Assembly (NCBI GenBank): GCA_905221605.1
Contig: CAJNDS010001458.1
Location: 250,001 to 314,000, forward strand
Direction: 5' to 3'
Length of the DNA stretch: 64,000 bases
Source of the DNA: Symbiodinium natans
Lineage: Eukaryota; Sar; Dinophyceae; Suessiales; Symbiodiniaceae
Part shown: piece by piece, positions 30,466 to 42,636 of the stretch
Layout of the letters: each line of letters starts with the position of its first letter
Numbering within the stretch: position 1 is the first letter of the stretch
Made by a program: the position numbers and the translations under genes
The notes under the pieces: generated by a model
Seen by the model: only the letters and a program-made list of their open reading frames with translations
The model's database searches: none
Told to the model about the DNA's origin: nothing

Positions 30466-31852
30466 GGACCTGGGCAGGCTCGGGGTCGTCGTCGGAAAAG
30501 CGCCGGAGATTTTCCTCCGCGCGCAGCACCTCGGGAGGCAAGGGCTCAGACGAGGGACCCGGCCTGCAAAGGTAAGGGAACACAGGGGACCTGTTAGGGT
30601 TTAGGGTTTAGGGTTTCGGGTTTAGGGTTTAGGGTCTATCTGGAATGGGCATTTTGGGTCGTTCATAGTGTATGAAGGTCTGGGCAGAGATCTGCAGAGC
30701 GAATAGGCTAGGGGATATGGGTACTGCCCAACAAAGGAGTACTTTTGACATACTTCAGAATACGTACCGCAATCCTGGATCTAGGAACGCTAAACCCTAG
30801 AACCCAATTCTCGGACACCCCCATATCGTAGCTTCTGAAAGGTCCCCGTGTAGCGTGATGCACAGGCCATCTTCCAGCCAATCTTTCAATCCGGAAAGGC
30901 TGAGTCTTTAGGCTGTCGGGATTGGGATTGAGACTTCGTGCGTAAATTTCAGGGGGTCAGGGTTTGGGGCTTGATTACGGGCATTTGGGTCACCTTTGCA
31001 GGTCTACCTCTTCTAGGACCCAAGGCCCAAACCCTTTCAGAGAATCTGGCGCCGCTGATGGCTGCAAAACATCTCGCACCTGCCGCGATCCTGGAAACCC
31101 TTCAAACACTCTAAGCCCCATAAGCTCTAAGCCGCTTAAGCCCGAAGTACCAAACCCAAAAACTCCAAAACCCATAACGCCTCAAGCCCAAAATCCCGAA
31201 CCTTAAGGCCCTAAACCCGAAACCATATAAACCCTGTTTACTTTCAGGGTTTTAAAGGATTAAGGGTTTTAGGGCTTTTAGGGCTTTAGGGATTTTAGGG
31301 TTTTAAGGCGTTAGGGATGTTAGGGTTTCAGGGCGTAAAGTTTGGGGGTTTTAGGTTTTCAGGGTGGTAAGGACCACTTTGCAACCAAGATATTCAGCTC
31401 GTTTGAGCTATGTTTCTTAGTACACCTCATCATCGCTCCATGTTGTGGTAACCTAGAGTAAGTTCCTTATGTCTACCCTAAACCCTAAACCCTAAACCCC
31501 GGTACGGAAGCTAACCCCTACAGGGGAAATTAGGCTTGCGGCTTCCCTAGGAAGTGTTTGTACCTTCATGCGCAGCCCCGAAGGGCCCTGCACCCTATAG
31601 GTTTAGGGGTTTGCTGTACTGAACTAGGAACCTGTGGAAAAAATTGAAGCTTTAGCTGTTTCTTGGGAACTATAGTGCCCAAAGTTTAAAACCATTCCAA
31701 AATTGGTGCCCCCAAACAGGGAACCCTAAACTCTAAAGCCTAAACCCTAAACCCCAAATATCCCTGAGTTTAGGGGATGAAGCGGGCCTCCATTGGAGGC
31801 ATGAACTCCGTGAGCTTCTTCCCTTCCAGGTTACCTCGGCTTTGGGTTTGGA

Positions 31853-31915
31853 GGTTTAGGGTTTAGGGTTTAGGGTTTAGGGTTTAGGGTTTAGGGTTTA
31901 GGGTTTAGGGTTTAG
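31853..31915. repeat. Telomere-like array, 9 TTTAGGG units
   Basis: Perfect TTTAGGG heptamers joined on the right to AGAAGCCAAGG. Confidence 0.95.
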
Positions 31916-32499
31916 AAGCCAAGGGAGAGAGGGAGCTCGTGTTGTTTTCCATGGGGTACTTACGGCTTGAAGAGCTTTGGAGGAGGACGCGCAAAAAAAA
32001 CAAAAAACTAAGTAGATCCGGCGTTTCTCAAAACCCCTCCGCAGCTGCCTTTCTGTTGTTAAACACTCTTCAATACCCCTCCGCAGCTTTTTGTTCTTGT
32101 TTCTCTTTGAATTGTATTTACAAGCACTCTGAGCCAAAAGCCGTGGTCCAGCTGTTTCTGCCCAGGCCCGGACGCCTTTCTGAGCGATGCAAGAACTGCT
32201 TTCTGGATGCCTATGCTTCGTCCTTTCGCCCAAAACCCCAAAATCCAAACACCCCCTAAACCCCAAAACCCCAAAACCCCTACGCCCGGGACCCTGAGCC
32301 CTAAACGCCCTAAACCCTAATCCCTAATCCCTAAACCCTAAACCCTAAACCCGAAACCCTAAACCCTAAACCCTAAACCCTAAACCCGCGGGGAAATCCC
32401 CTGAAGTGCCAGGGAAGGCGCATCGGCCCTTCAAGAGCATCGCAGCCAGCTCCTGTATCACGGGACTCTCGGGCTGCTTCGGGTTGGGGGTTTTTGTGG

Positions 32500-32692
32500 T
32501 TTAGGGGTTTAGGGGTTTGGGGTTTTTGGGGGTTTGGGGTTTATGGGTTTAGGGTTTAGGGGCTTAGGGTTTAGGGGTTTGGGGTTTAGGGTTTGGGGTT
32601 TAGGGTTTAGGGGTTTAGGGTTTGGGGTTTGGGGTTTGGGGGTTTGGGGTTTAGGGTTTGGGGTTTGGGGTTTAGGGTTTAGGGTTTAGGGC
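32500..32692. repeat. Mixed array of TTTAGGG, TTTAGGGG and TTTGGGG units
   Basis: About 25 units in one orientation with the variants intermingled, unlike the homogenised blocks elsewhere. Confidence 0.9.
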
Positions 32693-33907
32693 TTCGGACC
32701 ATGCATCTGCGAAGGTAAGCCCTATCAATAGCTGCTGCGTATCAGAAAGGGGTTTAGTCGGGTTTAGGGGGTCCATGCGGGAGGTGTGAGGGTGCTAGGG
32801 TTCAAGGTCTGTGGGCGCTGGGGTTGAGGGTTTGAGGCTTAGGGCCTCGGAGTTTGAAGGAAGCGCTCCAAGCATTGTAGGTTTAGGGTTCAGGGTTCAG
32901 GGCTCAGAGGTATAGGGGTTCAGGTTTAGGGCTTAGGGCTGAACCTCCAAACCACGAACCTTAACACCAGACTCACTCCGGACAGTGCTTGGTGAGGCAG
33001 AGGTCGCCATCCAGTTCCACCACAGCATCACAGGTGAGCCTCTTCGGATTCCAGGGTTAGGGGTTTAGGGTTTAGGGCTTAGGTTTATAGGGTTTAGGGT
33101 TTAGGTTTATAGGGTTTAGGGCTTAGGGAGTTTGGGGGCTGCAGGTAGGGTGTAGGGGTTTGTGCTTCAGGGCTTAAGGCCCCTTGGTACACGTTTTTCT
33201 GGAATGCTTATGGTGTCTTACAGCAAACCCTAAACCCTAAACCCTCAAGCCCACGTGCCCAGACAGCACATCGGCTTCTAGAACAACTTCCCTGCCTGAG
33301 CAAAGACTGCGCTGCACCTGAGAAAGGGTGTGAGGGTGCCAGACGTCCCAGCCCTAAACGTTTAGGATTAGGGTTTCGGGTAGGTTTCGGGTCCAGGGTT
33401 TAGGGCCTCAGTCCCAAGGATAATTTCTGAGACCTGGAGATCAGGAGACAAATTTGTAGGCCCTGAACCTTAGACATTCTTCACCTATCCCTCATATTAT
33501 ACATGCCACCCAGCCGCGCATCCCTCCCCCTGAAAATCTTTCGGAACTCCCTGCAGGTTAGGGCTTAGAGTAAGGGTTTAGGGTTAACCCCCCCCCCCCC
33601 CTCCCCAGCCTAAATTGGGGGTGCGGGAAGGTACAAATTGCCATGTTTGGGACCGCTCGGACGAATCTCAGAAGAAACCCAAGATTGCCCTTGTATCAAG
33701 ATACCATACCTTAGTAGGAGTGTCTGATATTGGAGGCTTGGCATTGAGAAGGGCACCCCGGATTTCGGGCTTAAGCCTCGGCTGGCATGTCATCGCGCGC
33801 TGGAGGGTTTAGTGTTAGTCGTCGTGATGAAAGGAGTGTAAAGCTGCGTTAATTGACAAGCTGCTGGAGTAGTGAATGCTTTGACTTGAGAAGCTGAACC
33901 CTACCCG

Positions 33908-33970
33908 CCCCCCCCCCCCCCCCCAATAACACACACGCACACACTCACACTCAAACTCAAGCACAGACAC
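33908..33970. repeat. Poly-C run followed by CA-rich tract
   Basis: Seventeen C, then ACACACACGCACACACTCAC-type sequence. Two further short dinucleotide or hexamer tracts are at 34236-34253 (CA)n and 34322-34352 (GCGCAC)n. Confidence 0.9.
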
Positions 33971-34547
33971 ACACTTTGGCTTGGCGAGAACTGACTTGAA
34001 AAGCAATTGACCGAACAAATGAAAACACCGGAAGAGGAAAGACAAGAGAGGATAGGGAGGACGTGTCCATTGCACGAACTTCGATCACCTTAGTCCATGG
34101 GAATCTGTGACTGATTCCTGGAAACCAGCAGGTACGTCCAGCTGGCCAAGCTGGATGCCCTGGTCCTTCTGTGTGGAGCTTCGTTGGTGGTAGCCACACA
34201 AGGACCTCTACCATCCCTTGCAATCCTCGAGACTGACACACACACACACACACCTACTAGTTGCGTTAAAAAAAACCCAAGAAACAAAAAACTATCGCGA
34301 TTGTTCTCCTTTTTTTGGCGGGCACGCGCACGCGCACGCGCACGCGCGCACAATCGCAAACTCTACAGCCGAAGCCCTTCACAGAGTCGAGTTGAATGTC
34401 GGCGTGCCCTGAACCCCGACCCTCAACCTGGGCCAGGAACCCTAATCGGAAAGGAGGGTGCTCTTTTCGCTTCAAGTGACATTCACACAAGGGGCAAGGG
34501 GTCCTGAACCCCAAGTCTGGGCCCAATACAATCCGCTGAAGCCTTAG

Positions 34548-34655
34548 ACCCTAAACCCTAAACCCTAAACCCTAAACCCTAAACCCTAAACCCTAAACCC
34601 TAAACCCTAAACCCTAAACCCTAAACCCTAAACCCTAAACCCTAAACCCTAAACC
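34548..34655. repeat. Telomere-like array, about 15 perfect CCCTAAA units
   Basis: One of the longest perfect arrays in the window; ends in CCCCAAGC. Confidence 0.97.
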
Positions 34656-35254
34656 CCAAGCTGGCTACTTACTCTTAGCAGAATCTCAAGGGAGGCATCC
34701 GACAGTTCTGGCGCCAAGCCGCTGAGCTGAGTGTTCGCGTTCTTGCGGTGAAGGTTCATCTCTGCCTTGGATTTGGCACTTCTAGGCTTCTCTAGTCGTG
34801 TTAAGTTTTATTGTTCTCACAAAAAACGTCTCTTTGGAGCCCTAATAACCATAAACCCGGAGACGAATAAACAAGCAAGAGAACAGACTCCCGAAACTCA
34901 GAAACGTTCTAAGGAAGTGGTGTTTAGTGTGCAAGGGCCGGGCCAGTCCACATTCCTAAAGCCAAGAAGGAACCTGCCGTTTGTCAGTGAGATCCCTTTT
35001 CCCTTAACATCTACCCGCAGAGCATGGGATGTTAGCTACGGTTGTGCCACTGAACGGGTTCCCTTAACAGACTGGTAACATGGCGCCCTGTATTCCTTTC
35101 AAGAGGTCTGTAACAGGGGTATGAGGGTTGAACCCTAAACCCTAAGCCCTAAACCCTACAACCCTGATAGCTGGGGTTCAGACAGGTGCTCTCCGCTTGG
35201 CCTCTGGGTTTATTGAAGGTGCGCGAAAGCCTCCGAAACCGCCAGCCCTAAACC

Positions 35255-35762
35255 CTATAAGGTGCCAACATTGTGAGCAATGCTACTCTCATCACGCAAA
35301 GAAGTATGATGGTTATGCTGATGACAACAATTCTACCTATTAGACGTTAATATGAGTACCATTCTTGATTGGGATTTTTTCTTGAGCAGTGATGAAATCA
35401 GTGATGATAACAATGTTGCTAAGATCAACCATACGAATGTGAACAAAGAACAGACATGATTGCTGACTGGCACTGGTTACGAAATTGCAAAATCAATGCT
35501 CGGCATCCAAAAAAAGCACTTGCAGACGAAGTGCTAAGCGTTTGATATAAGCGTTGCAACGGATGTTTAGTACTTAAAATGTTGATGTTGCGATTTTTTA
35601 GATCGTATGATTCTTAGTATTAGTACCAGTATCCGCAATAGTCGTACTATCTGCATTCGTATTTGCACTGCGTAGTATTCGCATGAGTATGCATGTTGGT
35701 ACAGCTTCCTCGTTTTCATGTGAGTGATCTTACTACTCTTGTCCCTGTTCTTGATGTGTTCT
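35255..35762. other. AT-rich segment with degenerate trinucleotide character
   Basis: About 500 bases much richer in A and T than the surroundings, with phrases such as ATTAGTACCAGTATCCGCAA and GTAGTATTCGCATGAGTATG that look like an old GTA/ATT-type microsatellite. No telomere-like unit and no long ORF. Confidence 0.55.
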
Positions 35763-35904
35763 AGACTCTAAACCCTAAACCCTAAACCCTAAATTAGACC
35801 CAAAGGTAACCTAGGAAGAATCGGGGCGCTCTTCCTTGGTTTGAAGTACAAGGGAACCCGCTCTCTAACAAAACGGGAATGAGGTCCTACTCTGAGTCCT
35901 CGGT

Positions 35905-35985
35905 TATAATACTTTGCTGTTGGGTGACTATATAAGGAGCCCAGACCCAAAAAACGGGCAAAAGGGCACCATTGGGCTACCAAGT
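35905..35985. repeat. Interspersed repeat family H, copy 1 (partial)
   Basis: CGGTTATAATACTTTGCTG and AAAGGGCACCATTGGGCTAC. The ending GG(T/C)ACCA(C/T)TGGGCTACCAAG is shared with the copies at 45020, 53140 and 58761. Confidence 0.5.
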
Positions 35986-36243
35986 TGATGGTTTTGCTTG
36001 CTGGTATGACTCTTTTGTCGAGGTTGCTCGGCGAGATAGCAGTCCGTGGAGCGCCATGGTGCAAACCAGAACCAGCGTGCAAATCAGGCACTCAGTGATG
36101 ATCACGACGTCCCTTGGGAGGACGGATGTTTGAGAGTAAAGGCCTAGGGTTTGGGGTGTAGGGTTTAGAAAATAACAACAGTGTTTCCGCACAGGTCGCG
36201 TAGTTGTATGGGAAAGTATGTGCCTTTCTTGCCTAAGCCCTAG

Positions 36244-36376
36244 CCCCAAACCCTAAACCCCCAAGCCTCAAACCCTAAACCCCTAAACCCCTCTACCCTA
36301 AACCCCTAAACCCTAAACCCCAAACCCTAAACCCCAAACCCCAAACCCTAAGCCCTAAACCCTAAACCCTAAACCC
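36244..36376. repeat. Telomere-like array, CCCTAAA orientation
   Basis: About 17 heptamers with CCCCAAA and 8-bp CCCCTAAA variants. The next array, 75 bases on, has the opposite orientation. Confidence 0.9.
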
Positions 36377-36451
36377 GGAACCCAGCTTTGACGCAACAGA
36401 TCAAGGCTCGGCTTCAGAGTCGGAGGAAAATCTTCCTGGGCCGTGCTTGGG

Positions 36452-36676
36452 TAGGGTTTAGGGTTTAGGGTTTAGGGTTTAGGGTTTAGGGTTTAGGGTT
36501 TAGGGTTTAGGGTTTAGGGTTTAGGGTTTAGGGTTTAGGGTTTAGGGATTAGGGATTAGGGTTTAGGGATTAGGGTTTAGGGTTTAGGGATTAGGGTTTA
36601 GGGTTTCGAGTTTAGGGTTTAGAGTTTAGGGTTTAGGGATTAGGGATTAGGGTTGAGGGTTTAGGGTTCAGGGTAT
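36452..36676. repeat. Long telomere-like array, TTTAGGG with interspersed ATTAGGG
   Basis: About 13 perfect TTTAGGG units, then about 17 units in which ATTAGGG, TTTCGAG and TTGAGGG alternate with the standard unit. With the array at 36244 it forms an inverted pair around a 75-bp spacer. Confidence 0.95.
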
Positions 36677-36931
36677 CGGGTTGCAAGTGGTCACGAACGT
36701 GCACGTCGGAGTTGTAGAGGTTGTAGGGTCTTCACTTGCGCTTCTTGTGCCCACCCATTGCGGAGATTGGACAAGACTTGCCCCCTGGTCCGATCTTTGC
36801 GCTTTTTGGATTTTCCGATCGGATTTCTTGTCAAGTGCAGCGACACAGTCGACATCTTCAAGCTCCACTTCAGCCACTAGGTTAACCGCATTGCTCCACC
36901 TTTTCTTGTTTCTTTTGAATGTCTCTGTCAC
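36668..36931 (-). other. Possible exon remnant, 87 codons
   Basis: The minus frame reads a charged, ordinary-looking protein: residues 1-20 include ETFKRNKKRW, then AVNLVAEVELEDVDCVAALD and KKSDRKIQKAQRSDQG. No family recognised. The plus strand is also open, so coding is not proven. No telomere-like unit inside. Confidence 0.22.
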
Positions 36932-36989
36932 GTGCTGCCGACAGGTAGTTCCGAACCCTTCGAACCCTTGGACGTGCCTGCCGCTTTCG

Positions 36990-37016
36990 AAAGAGAGAAC
37001 GCGAGAGAGAGAGAGC

Positions 37017-37052
<36 letters not shown>

Positions 37053-37266
37053 TGAGAGCGTGAGTGAGTGAGTGAGCGAGAGGGAGAGAGACAGAGAGGA
37101 AGTGAGAGAGGACGAGGAAGATGAACAGAGAGAGAGAGAGAGAGAGAGTGTGAGTGAGTGAGTGAGTCAGTGAGAGTGAGAGAGACAGAGAGGCACAGAG
37201 GAAGCGAGAGAGGACGAGAGAGAGGAGAGAGAGGACGAGAGAGTGGGGAAGAGAGAGGGGAGGAGC
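36990..37266. repeat. Long GA-rich polypurine tract
   Basis: About 275 bases almost wholly purine on the plus strand (GAGAGAGAGC, GAGTGAGTGAGTGAG, GAGGACGAGAGAG). Such mirror-like purine tracts can form triplex DNA; that is inference. The R/E-rich and S/L-rich frames through it are low-complexity artefacts. Confidence 0.95.
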
Positions 37267-39549
37267 TGTGCAGGGGTGTGGTGTTTTGTCTTGGCTGGGT
37301 GGCCGGGAGTTTGGCCTGGGATGTGAAGTTCTCGGTTTATGATGCCCCCAGGAGGCTCCACGAAGTCCTGAAACCCGAAAAATCCGTTGCGGGGTCTGAG
37401 AATTCAATCCAGGTCCCCCAGAAGCCCCCCACACTCTAAACCCCCTAAACCCCTAAACCCCAAACCATAAATGGAGTTCAGAAGGAACCCCACGGTCGCC
37501 GCTGGGGGTCCGAAGCCTACAGTTTCAGGTTTAGGGTTGAGGGGAACCTTTCCCCTCAAGCCCTGAATCAGGATCTCCTTGTTTTAGTGCACTTGTGGGG
37601 CTTTTGGGGCTTTGAGGGTTTAGGGTTTAGTTTAGGGCCACGCGTCGGATTCAGTGAGCACCCGGGTTGTCATCATCGCCAGGTACAGGGAGTTGAAGAG
37701 CAGAGCCCAGATCAGGCGGGTGCACAGGATCGCGCCTGGATTGATGTTCATCGTTTCTGATCCGTTTCTGAATTGCAGAAATCCTAAGCCCTCTGTGCAG
37801 GGTGGAGGGGAAGGGGGGCATGTTTGTCAGAACGCGGTTTAGTAGGTAGAGAGCGTCCTCAGGCTTTGTCGGTTTTTGTTGCCCTGAAGGCAGTATACCC
37901 GGATTGCCCAATATCCCCCTGTGTTTCGGTAGGAGAGAAGTAGTTTTCCAGAGTGCAGAGCTAAGGTTCAAGGTTTTCGGGATCCTGAATGTAACTTTCG
38001 GACTAATCGGTGACTAAGGGCCCACCTGGGACCTCGAGGGCTCCCTGAAATTGCTGCACTTAGACTTTGCTATTTGTGGGGTTTTCCGGGGATTTTTGGG
38101 GTTCACGGTCTAGGGCTATTGGAATTTGGAGCCGCTAAAACAGGGCGCACGAGTTTAGAGAAATGGCTCCTATGACCTGCATAAGCTCCACAGCCCGAAG
38201 AGCGAAGAACTTACAGCGGCTGCGGCAGTCTTTGGCGGCTAAACTTAGTAGGCCAATAACCATGTTTGCAACAAGGGTACCCCTTTGTAATTTGTTACTT
38301 TACAAAGGAACCCAGAAGGAAAAAAAGGGAAAAAGGCACAACTAGGCTATCCAAATAAACATCACCAACATGCAGCTTGCCTAAGCCCTGAACCCAAACT
38401 CTATACTCCCCTTAGAACCTTAATAAAAATAATCTTCTTAATATCCTCTTGGGTTTTACATGAAGAAAAATACAAAATAATTCCCAGGGGGGATATAGAA
38501 CTTTTTGCAGCGGAGAAATCTTCCCAACCACTTCGCCCGGAGCGCTTTGGAACCAAAAGTCTGGAATAGCGGCTGAGGGGCCGGGCACGCGAAAGAACAC
38601 CACCAGGAAGAAGTTGAAGGTAAAGGCCTGCGGGGTGTAGGGTCTGGGGTGACAGAGTGCAGGGTCTAGGGACGGAAGACCTAGAATATGGGCATCTCTA
38701 GTAACCCTAAACCCTATATAAACCCTAAACCCTAAACCCTAAACCCTACACCCTAAACCCTTCTCGGATCCTCCCAAAAGGAGCCTGCTGCCCTCTCGCA
38801 CGCCCCAAGACACCAAACACTTTGAAGCAAATCAAGCAAGAAGGGCCCGCTTCTCCTAGTCTAGAACAGTACCACCCCTCATTTGCTGGGAGCTTTTCGG
38901 GTTGGGCTAGGCGGCCGCAGAGACATAGCGGTGTAGGAATTCTGAGGGCTCGGTTATCTTACTAGCTACTGGTTCCTAACTGGCACTAGGGAATTAAACT
39001 AGGGAACTAGGCTTCTTATCAGAGCCCCTAAAAGGGTCAGGTAATTCATTGGTGCGAACCAGTCATCGATAAGTGCGCCATACCAAGCTACGCTGTGAGA
39101 GCGACGAAGGGCTCTGCTTGTGGGTGCGTCTGGGCATCTTGGGTTGCAGGGATTCGGGCTTAACCCGAAACCCTGTAGGCCTGTAGGCCCTTAACTCTAA
39201 GCCCTAAACCCTAAACCCTGCAGAGGGGTTTCGGACGGCTCAGGGGCTTCCAGCTCTCAGTTTGTGGGCGCTCGGGCTTCTTGCGTTTTGGCAAATGGGG
39301 TTTAGGGTTTAGGGTTTAGCCCTCCTAAACCCTGTAGGCCCCCTTGTAAATCCGACAGAGGGAGTCTCCCGGGCCTCGGGAAAGTAGGGTTTAGGGTTTA
39401 GGGTTATGGCATGGCCTGGTTTGGCGTGGTGTGCCATGGCGATAGGAAAGAAACGCCAAAAAGCATGATCACTCCATACCTGGACTGCAGCAGGCTTAGT
39501 GGCACACCCATCAACTGTGCATACAGGACATCCAGGGCAGCAACACATA
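37267..39549. other. Non-coding mosaic
   Basis: Few, short telomere-like tracts (37437-37465, 37530-37545, 37618-37635, 38702-38760, 39198-39220, 39298-39320, 39388-39408). The stretches 37640-38250 and 38770-39130 have no units; frames up to about 106 codons show no domain. Confidence 0.6.
38250..38355. repeat. Interspersed repeat family H, copy 2
   Basis: AGGCCAATAACCATGTTTGC, AAGGGTACCCCTTTGT, ACTTTACAAAGGAACCC and GGCACAACTAGGCTATCCAA. Same layout as 45020 and 58761. Confidence 0.5.
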
Positions 39550-41276
39550 TATGCATCCTAGATTGATATTTGATAGTTATATCAGGAAATTTCGCACCTC
39601 GACTGTTCTGAGCTTGGCTAGGCTAGGTCTGAAGACCCTCTGCATTTGCTTTTTTCGGCATTGGATCTGAACCCCGATAGGGGGAAAAGGAAGTAAGGGA
39701 GCTATAGTAAGGAGCATGTGGCTGAGAAGCGAACTGTAAGCGTGAACTCCGTAAGGGGGCTGAGGGAACCGCTGAGGTGTTGAGTTGAAGGTTGGAGGGG
39801 TTCGTCAACTAGATCTTGCTGGAACTCCGGGGTACGTTCTGCCACTGTTTGGGGGCTTGGGCTGGGGGCGCCGGGGTGCCTGTTTTGGTGCAGAAAACAA
39901 GCTAATACAGAAGCACGAGGAACGCACAGCAGAAGCGGCTTGATGAGCTTTCTTTGGGAGGAAGGGTCGGGGGGGGGGGGGGGATCTTCTGTTGACCCCA
40001 AACGCGAAAGCCTAAACTCTAAGACAGCTCCAGGACTTGGGTTGCCACCAGCCAAGGATCCAAAACGGGAGCGTTGCAGGCTGCACAACGCAGGGAAACA
40101 GGAGCCCGAACGTAAACACCGCGAGCAGCCCAACGTTTGTCCTGGCGTGGATACAGGCTAGCTTGTCCAGTCTAGCGGGGTTGAAGACTGACCTTGGGGA
40201 ATATGAGCATACGTGTTTGAAACAAAATGTAGTGCAGTGAGGGTGAAAGGTTGAAGGGGTTGAAACCTTGGGCTTCGGGGAAATCGAAACCCTAGGCTTA
40301 CAAACCCCTGGTGCCTGCGTCTGGTGACCGACTGTCTGGCACAAACAGGTTCGTGCAAATTTTGCTGGCGCCGTACAAGCGCCGCGCTAGCGCCAGCAAC
40401 CCCTGGCTTTCCAGAACACGCGACAGGACCATGTTTGTTTTCAGCGCGTCAAAACCATGATTCCCAATCGTTTCGGGTTGAAATGGGAGGCTTGGGAACA
40501 GTGGTAGCTAACCCCAAAACGGGCCAGCTCGCGCTTCGCAGATCATTCTCATCATTCTCAGCCTTGCTGAAGCCACGCTGCGGTCTGTGCTTGAGCAAAT
40601 CCCGCTCGTCAGGTTTGGGTACGAAACAAGGTAGGTGATCTGGGCGCCATGGTTCTGTTGCCGCGGTTCTTCCCATAGGTGGCCGTCCATGGCACAACCC
40701 TAGCTTGGCGATCTTGGGGTCGAATGCCTGCATGCATACCTTTGTCTCGGCCCAGGCATACCAACTACCAACACTTCTAAGATTCATGCTAGAGCGCAGC
40801 TGGCGCTATGCCAGCGCCACCAGGGGGAGCTGTACTTGAGGGCCACCTCATAACGAAGACATAAAGTTGACATAGATCATGGTTCGTGTGCCCTTCTATT
40901 GAAAAAGCAACATGCTTTTTGAGAACTCGGCATATAAGCCCTCAACCATCAAGACGCTTTCGCAACCCGCAGTCCATGTACCGGCTGAGGTCATCCAGCG
41001 ATCGAGGTTGCGAAGCTCATTGTGCTGCATCGTGGCGATGACAACAAGCATGCAGGTGCCAAAGAGGTAAATGCATGTCCGAGCTATGCTCACGCGGGTC
41101 CTCGGCTGTGCCCAAGACTGAAGTATCCCTGCACATGGGTACAAAGGGATTCGCGTAGGTGAGCGGTTCAAGGTTAGGGGAACACTAGACTCGAGGGAGG
41201 GATGCTCCACTTGAGGTTGGATCTTCGGAGTGTCAGGGAGTTGAAGAGTCACGTGCGTTTTCTGGCGCGCCCATCG

Positions 41277-41320
<44 letters not shown>

Positions 41321-41330
41321 GCCGCACACA
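39550..41330. other. Largest telomere-unit-free island; possible exon remnants on the minus strand
   Basis: About 1.8 kb with no TTTAGGG/CCCTAAA run. Minus-strand frames with coding-like composition: 40896-41103 (RTRVSIARTCIYLFGTCMLV, a possible membrane helix, then HNELRNLDRWMTSAG) and 40508-40690 (NHGAQITYLVSYPNLTSG, TDRSVASARLRMMRMI). Third codon positions there are about two-thirds G or C by my count. No family recognised and no joined gene model can be supported. Confidence 0.3.
41277..41321. repeat. Microsatellite (GACA)n
   Basis: Eleven perfect GACA units. Confidence 0.97.
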
Positions 41331-41357
41331 CGCAGAGACAGAGTCCCGTCATAATAT

Positions 41358-41379
41358 GAGTATATATATATATATACTC
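41358..41379. repeat. 22-bp perfect AT palindrome
   Basis: GAGTAT at the left and ATACTC at the right enclose TA repeats; the whole block is self-complementary. Confidence 0.9.
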
Positions 41380-42172
41380 AACCAATGGGCGCATTTTTCA
41401 AAGCACTTCTGCGGAGATCCCGGAGCTCCCCTTAAGAAGTGGTTGTGGGCCGCGCCGAGCGACTGCAAGGTATCCGATGCAATCAGCTGCTCCTGGATCG
41501 ACCGTTTCCGGGCTCTCCACGAAGCCTTTCTCAATCACTTTAAGGGGCAGCTAAAGGGTGCGCAAAAGGTCTATTAAGTTTAGGGCTTAGGGTTTAAGGC
41601 GCTTTAAGGGGCAGGTGGGTTTGGGTTTGGGGCCTTTTTGTTTTTGGAGGTGTAGGGGTTTTAGGGCCAAATGAGGGGCTTTTGGATGTTTCGGTGGCCG
41701 GGGCCTTCGCTGCATCTCGCTACTGTAGTGTGAGTGACGGCTTCAGCATTAGGGCTGCTTCAAGGGCAAACCCTAAACCCTAAACCTAAACCCCAGGGGG
41801 TTAGTATAGAGGGGGGGTAGAAGAGAAACCCATGAGATCTACTCGAAATCTGGCCCCTCTATCCCCTTGGAATCTTTACAAGGGTCCCCAAACCCAAGTG
41901 GGGTCCAAGGTCGAGTGATAAACTCGAACGCCCCGCCCCTTAAGCCCTATAAGCCCTGAGAACCCCAAATCCCAGGCCGTCAGCCCTGAGCCCTTAAACC
42001 CTAACCCCTAAACCCTAAACCCTGAACCCTAAACCCTAAACCCTAAACCCTAAACCCTAACCCCTAAACTAAACCCTAAAAACCCTAGACCTTACCGAAT
42101 ACCCTCCTGAGGCCCTAAACGCTGAAGGACGAACCCGGGCTGGCCTCGGGCCGTTTTTACGCTCCACAAGTT

Positions 42173-42374
42173 TCCTAGACCCAGGAGGAACCCAGGAATA
42201 CAATGGGTGCCCTTCTTGGTTTTCGGGGGATTAAACGGGAACCCCAACCCCAAAAAAGAGAAATAAGGGCCCACTCTGGGTCCTAGTTTCGCAGAAGAAA
42301 GAGGACTCTTTTGAGTAGACCCGCGCCTCCCCCCAAACGCCAAACTTGGGCGGGGGGAGAGGGGGGAGGGGGGC
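42173..42374. mobile_element. Interspersed element family K, copy 1
   Basis: CCTAGACCCAGGAGGAACCC, GGGTGCCCTTCTTGGTTTTC, GGGAACCCCAACCCCAAAAA, GGGCCCACTCTGGGTCCTAG, then GGACTCTTTTGAGTAGACCC and a G-rich end. CTAGACCCAG pairs with CTGGGTCCTAG in the middle. The same order over about 200 bp recurs at 60323-60532. Confidence 0.7.
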
Positions 42375-42636
42375 AAATAAGGGAAATGACTCTTTTGTTG
42401 ACGGGGTTCCTGAATTCGAGTATCTTGACTTATCTTGAGGTCTCTCGGGTTTGGATCTTCGGGTTAAGGGTTTATGGACTGTGAGGAATTACGGTTTAGG
42501 GTTTAGGGATTCTTGGCAGATGCTTGAGGGCTAAGCTCGCCGGGGAGCTGCGACGCGGCGTGGGCACGACTTCCAGCGCCCCAGGCAAGATCGGATGTCC
42601 TTGATGCCATGTTTCAGGGTTTAGGGTTGAGTGTTG

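Larger units (their letters stand above)
27271..31852. other. Non-coding mosaic
   Basis: Telomere-like tracts at 27345-27385, 27638-27655, 27715-27740, 27863-27885, 29080-29165, 30176-30202, 30595-30632, 31240-31360 and 31475-31495. The stretches 28020-28200 and 30640-30960 have no units and no recognised gene. 31225-31360 alternates TTTTAGGG and TTTAGGG-like variants. Confidence 0.6.
31916..36243. other. Mosaic with several telomere-unit-poor stretches
   Basis: Units at 32320-32390, 32880-32945, 33055-33130, 33225-33245, 33370-33405, 35133-35160 and 35765-35790. The stretches 31925-32250, 33600-34540 and 34680-35080 are unit-free; their frames (up to about 120 codons) show no known domain and overlap on opposite strands. 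I name no gene. Confidence 0.55.

Noticed and set aside
36928-37434. Minus-strand frame of 168 codons rich in Leu and Ser, looking like membrane segments
   Set aside because: It is the complement of the GA-rich purine tract, and the reverse frame is an equally long Arg/Glu repeat.
40360-40830. Possible element bounded by GCTGGCGC / GCGCCAGC motifs
   Set aside because: Each end carries its own small palindrome, but the ends do not pair convincingly beyond about 8 bases and no second copy is seen.
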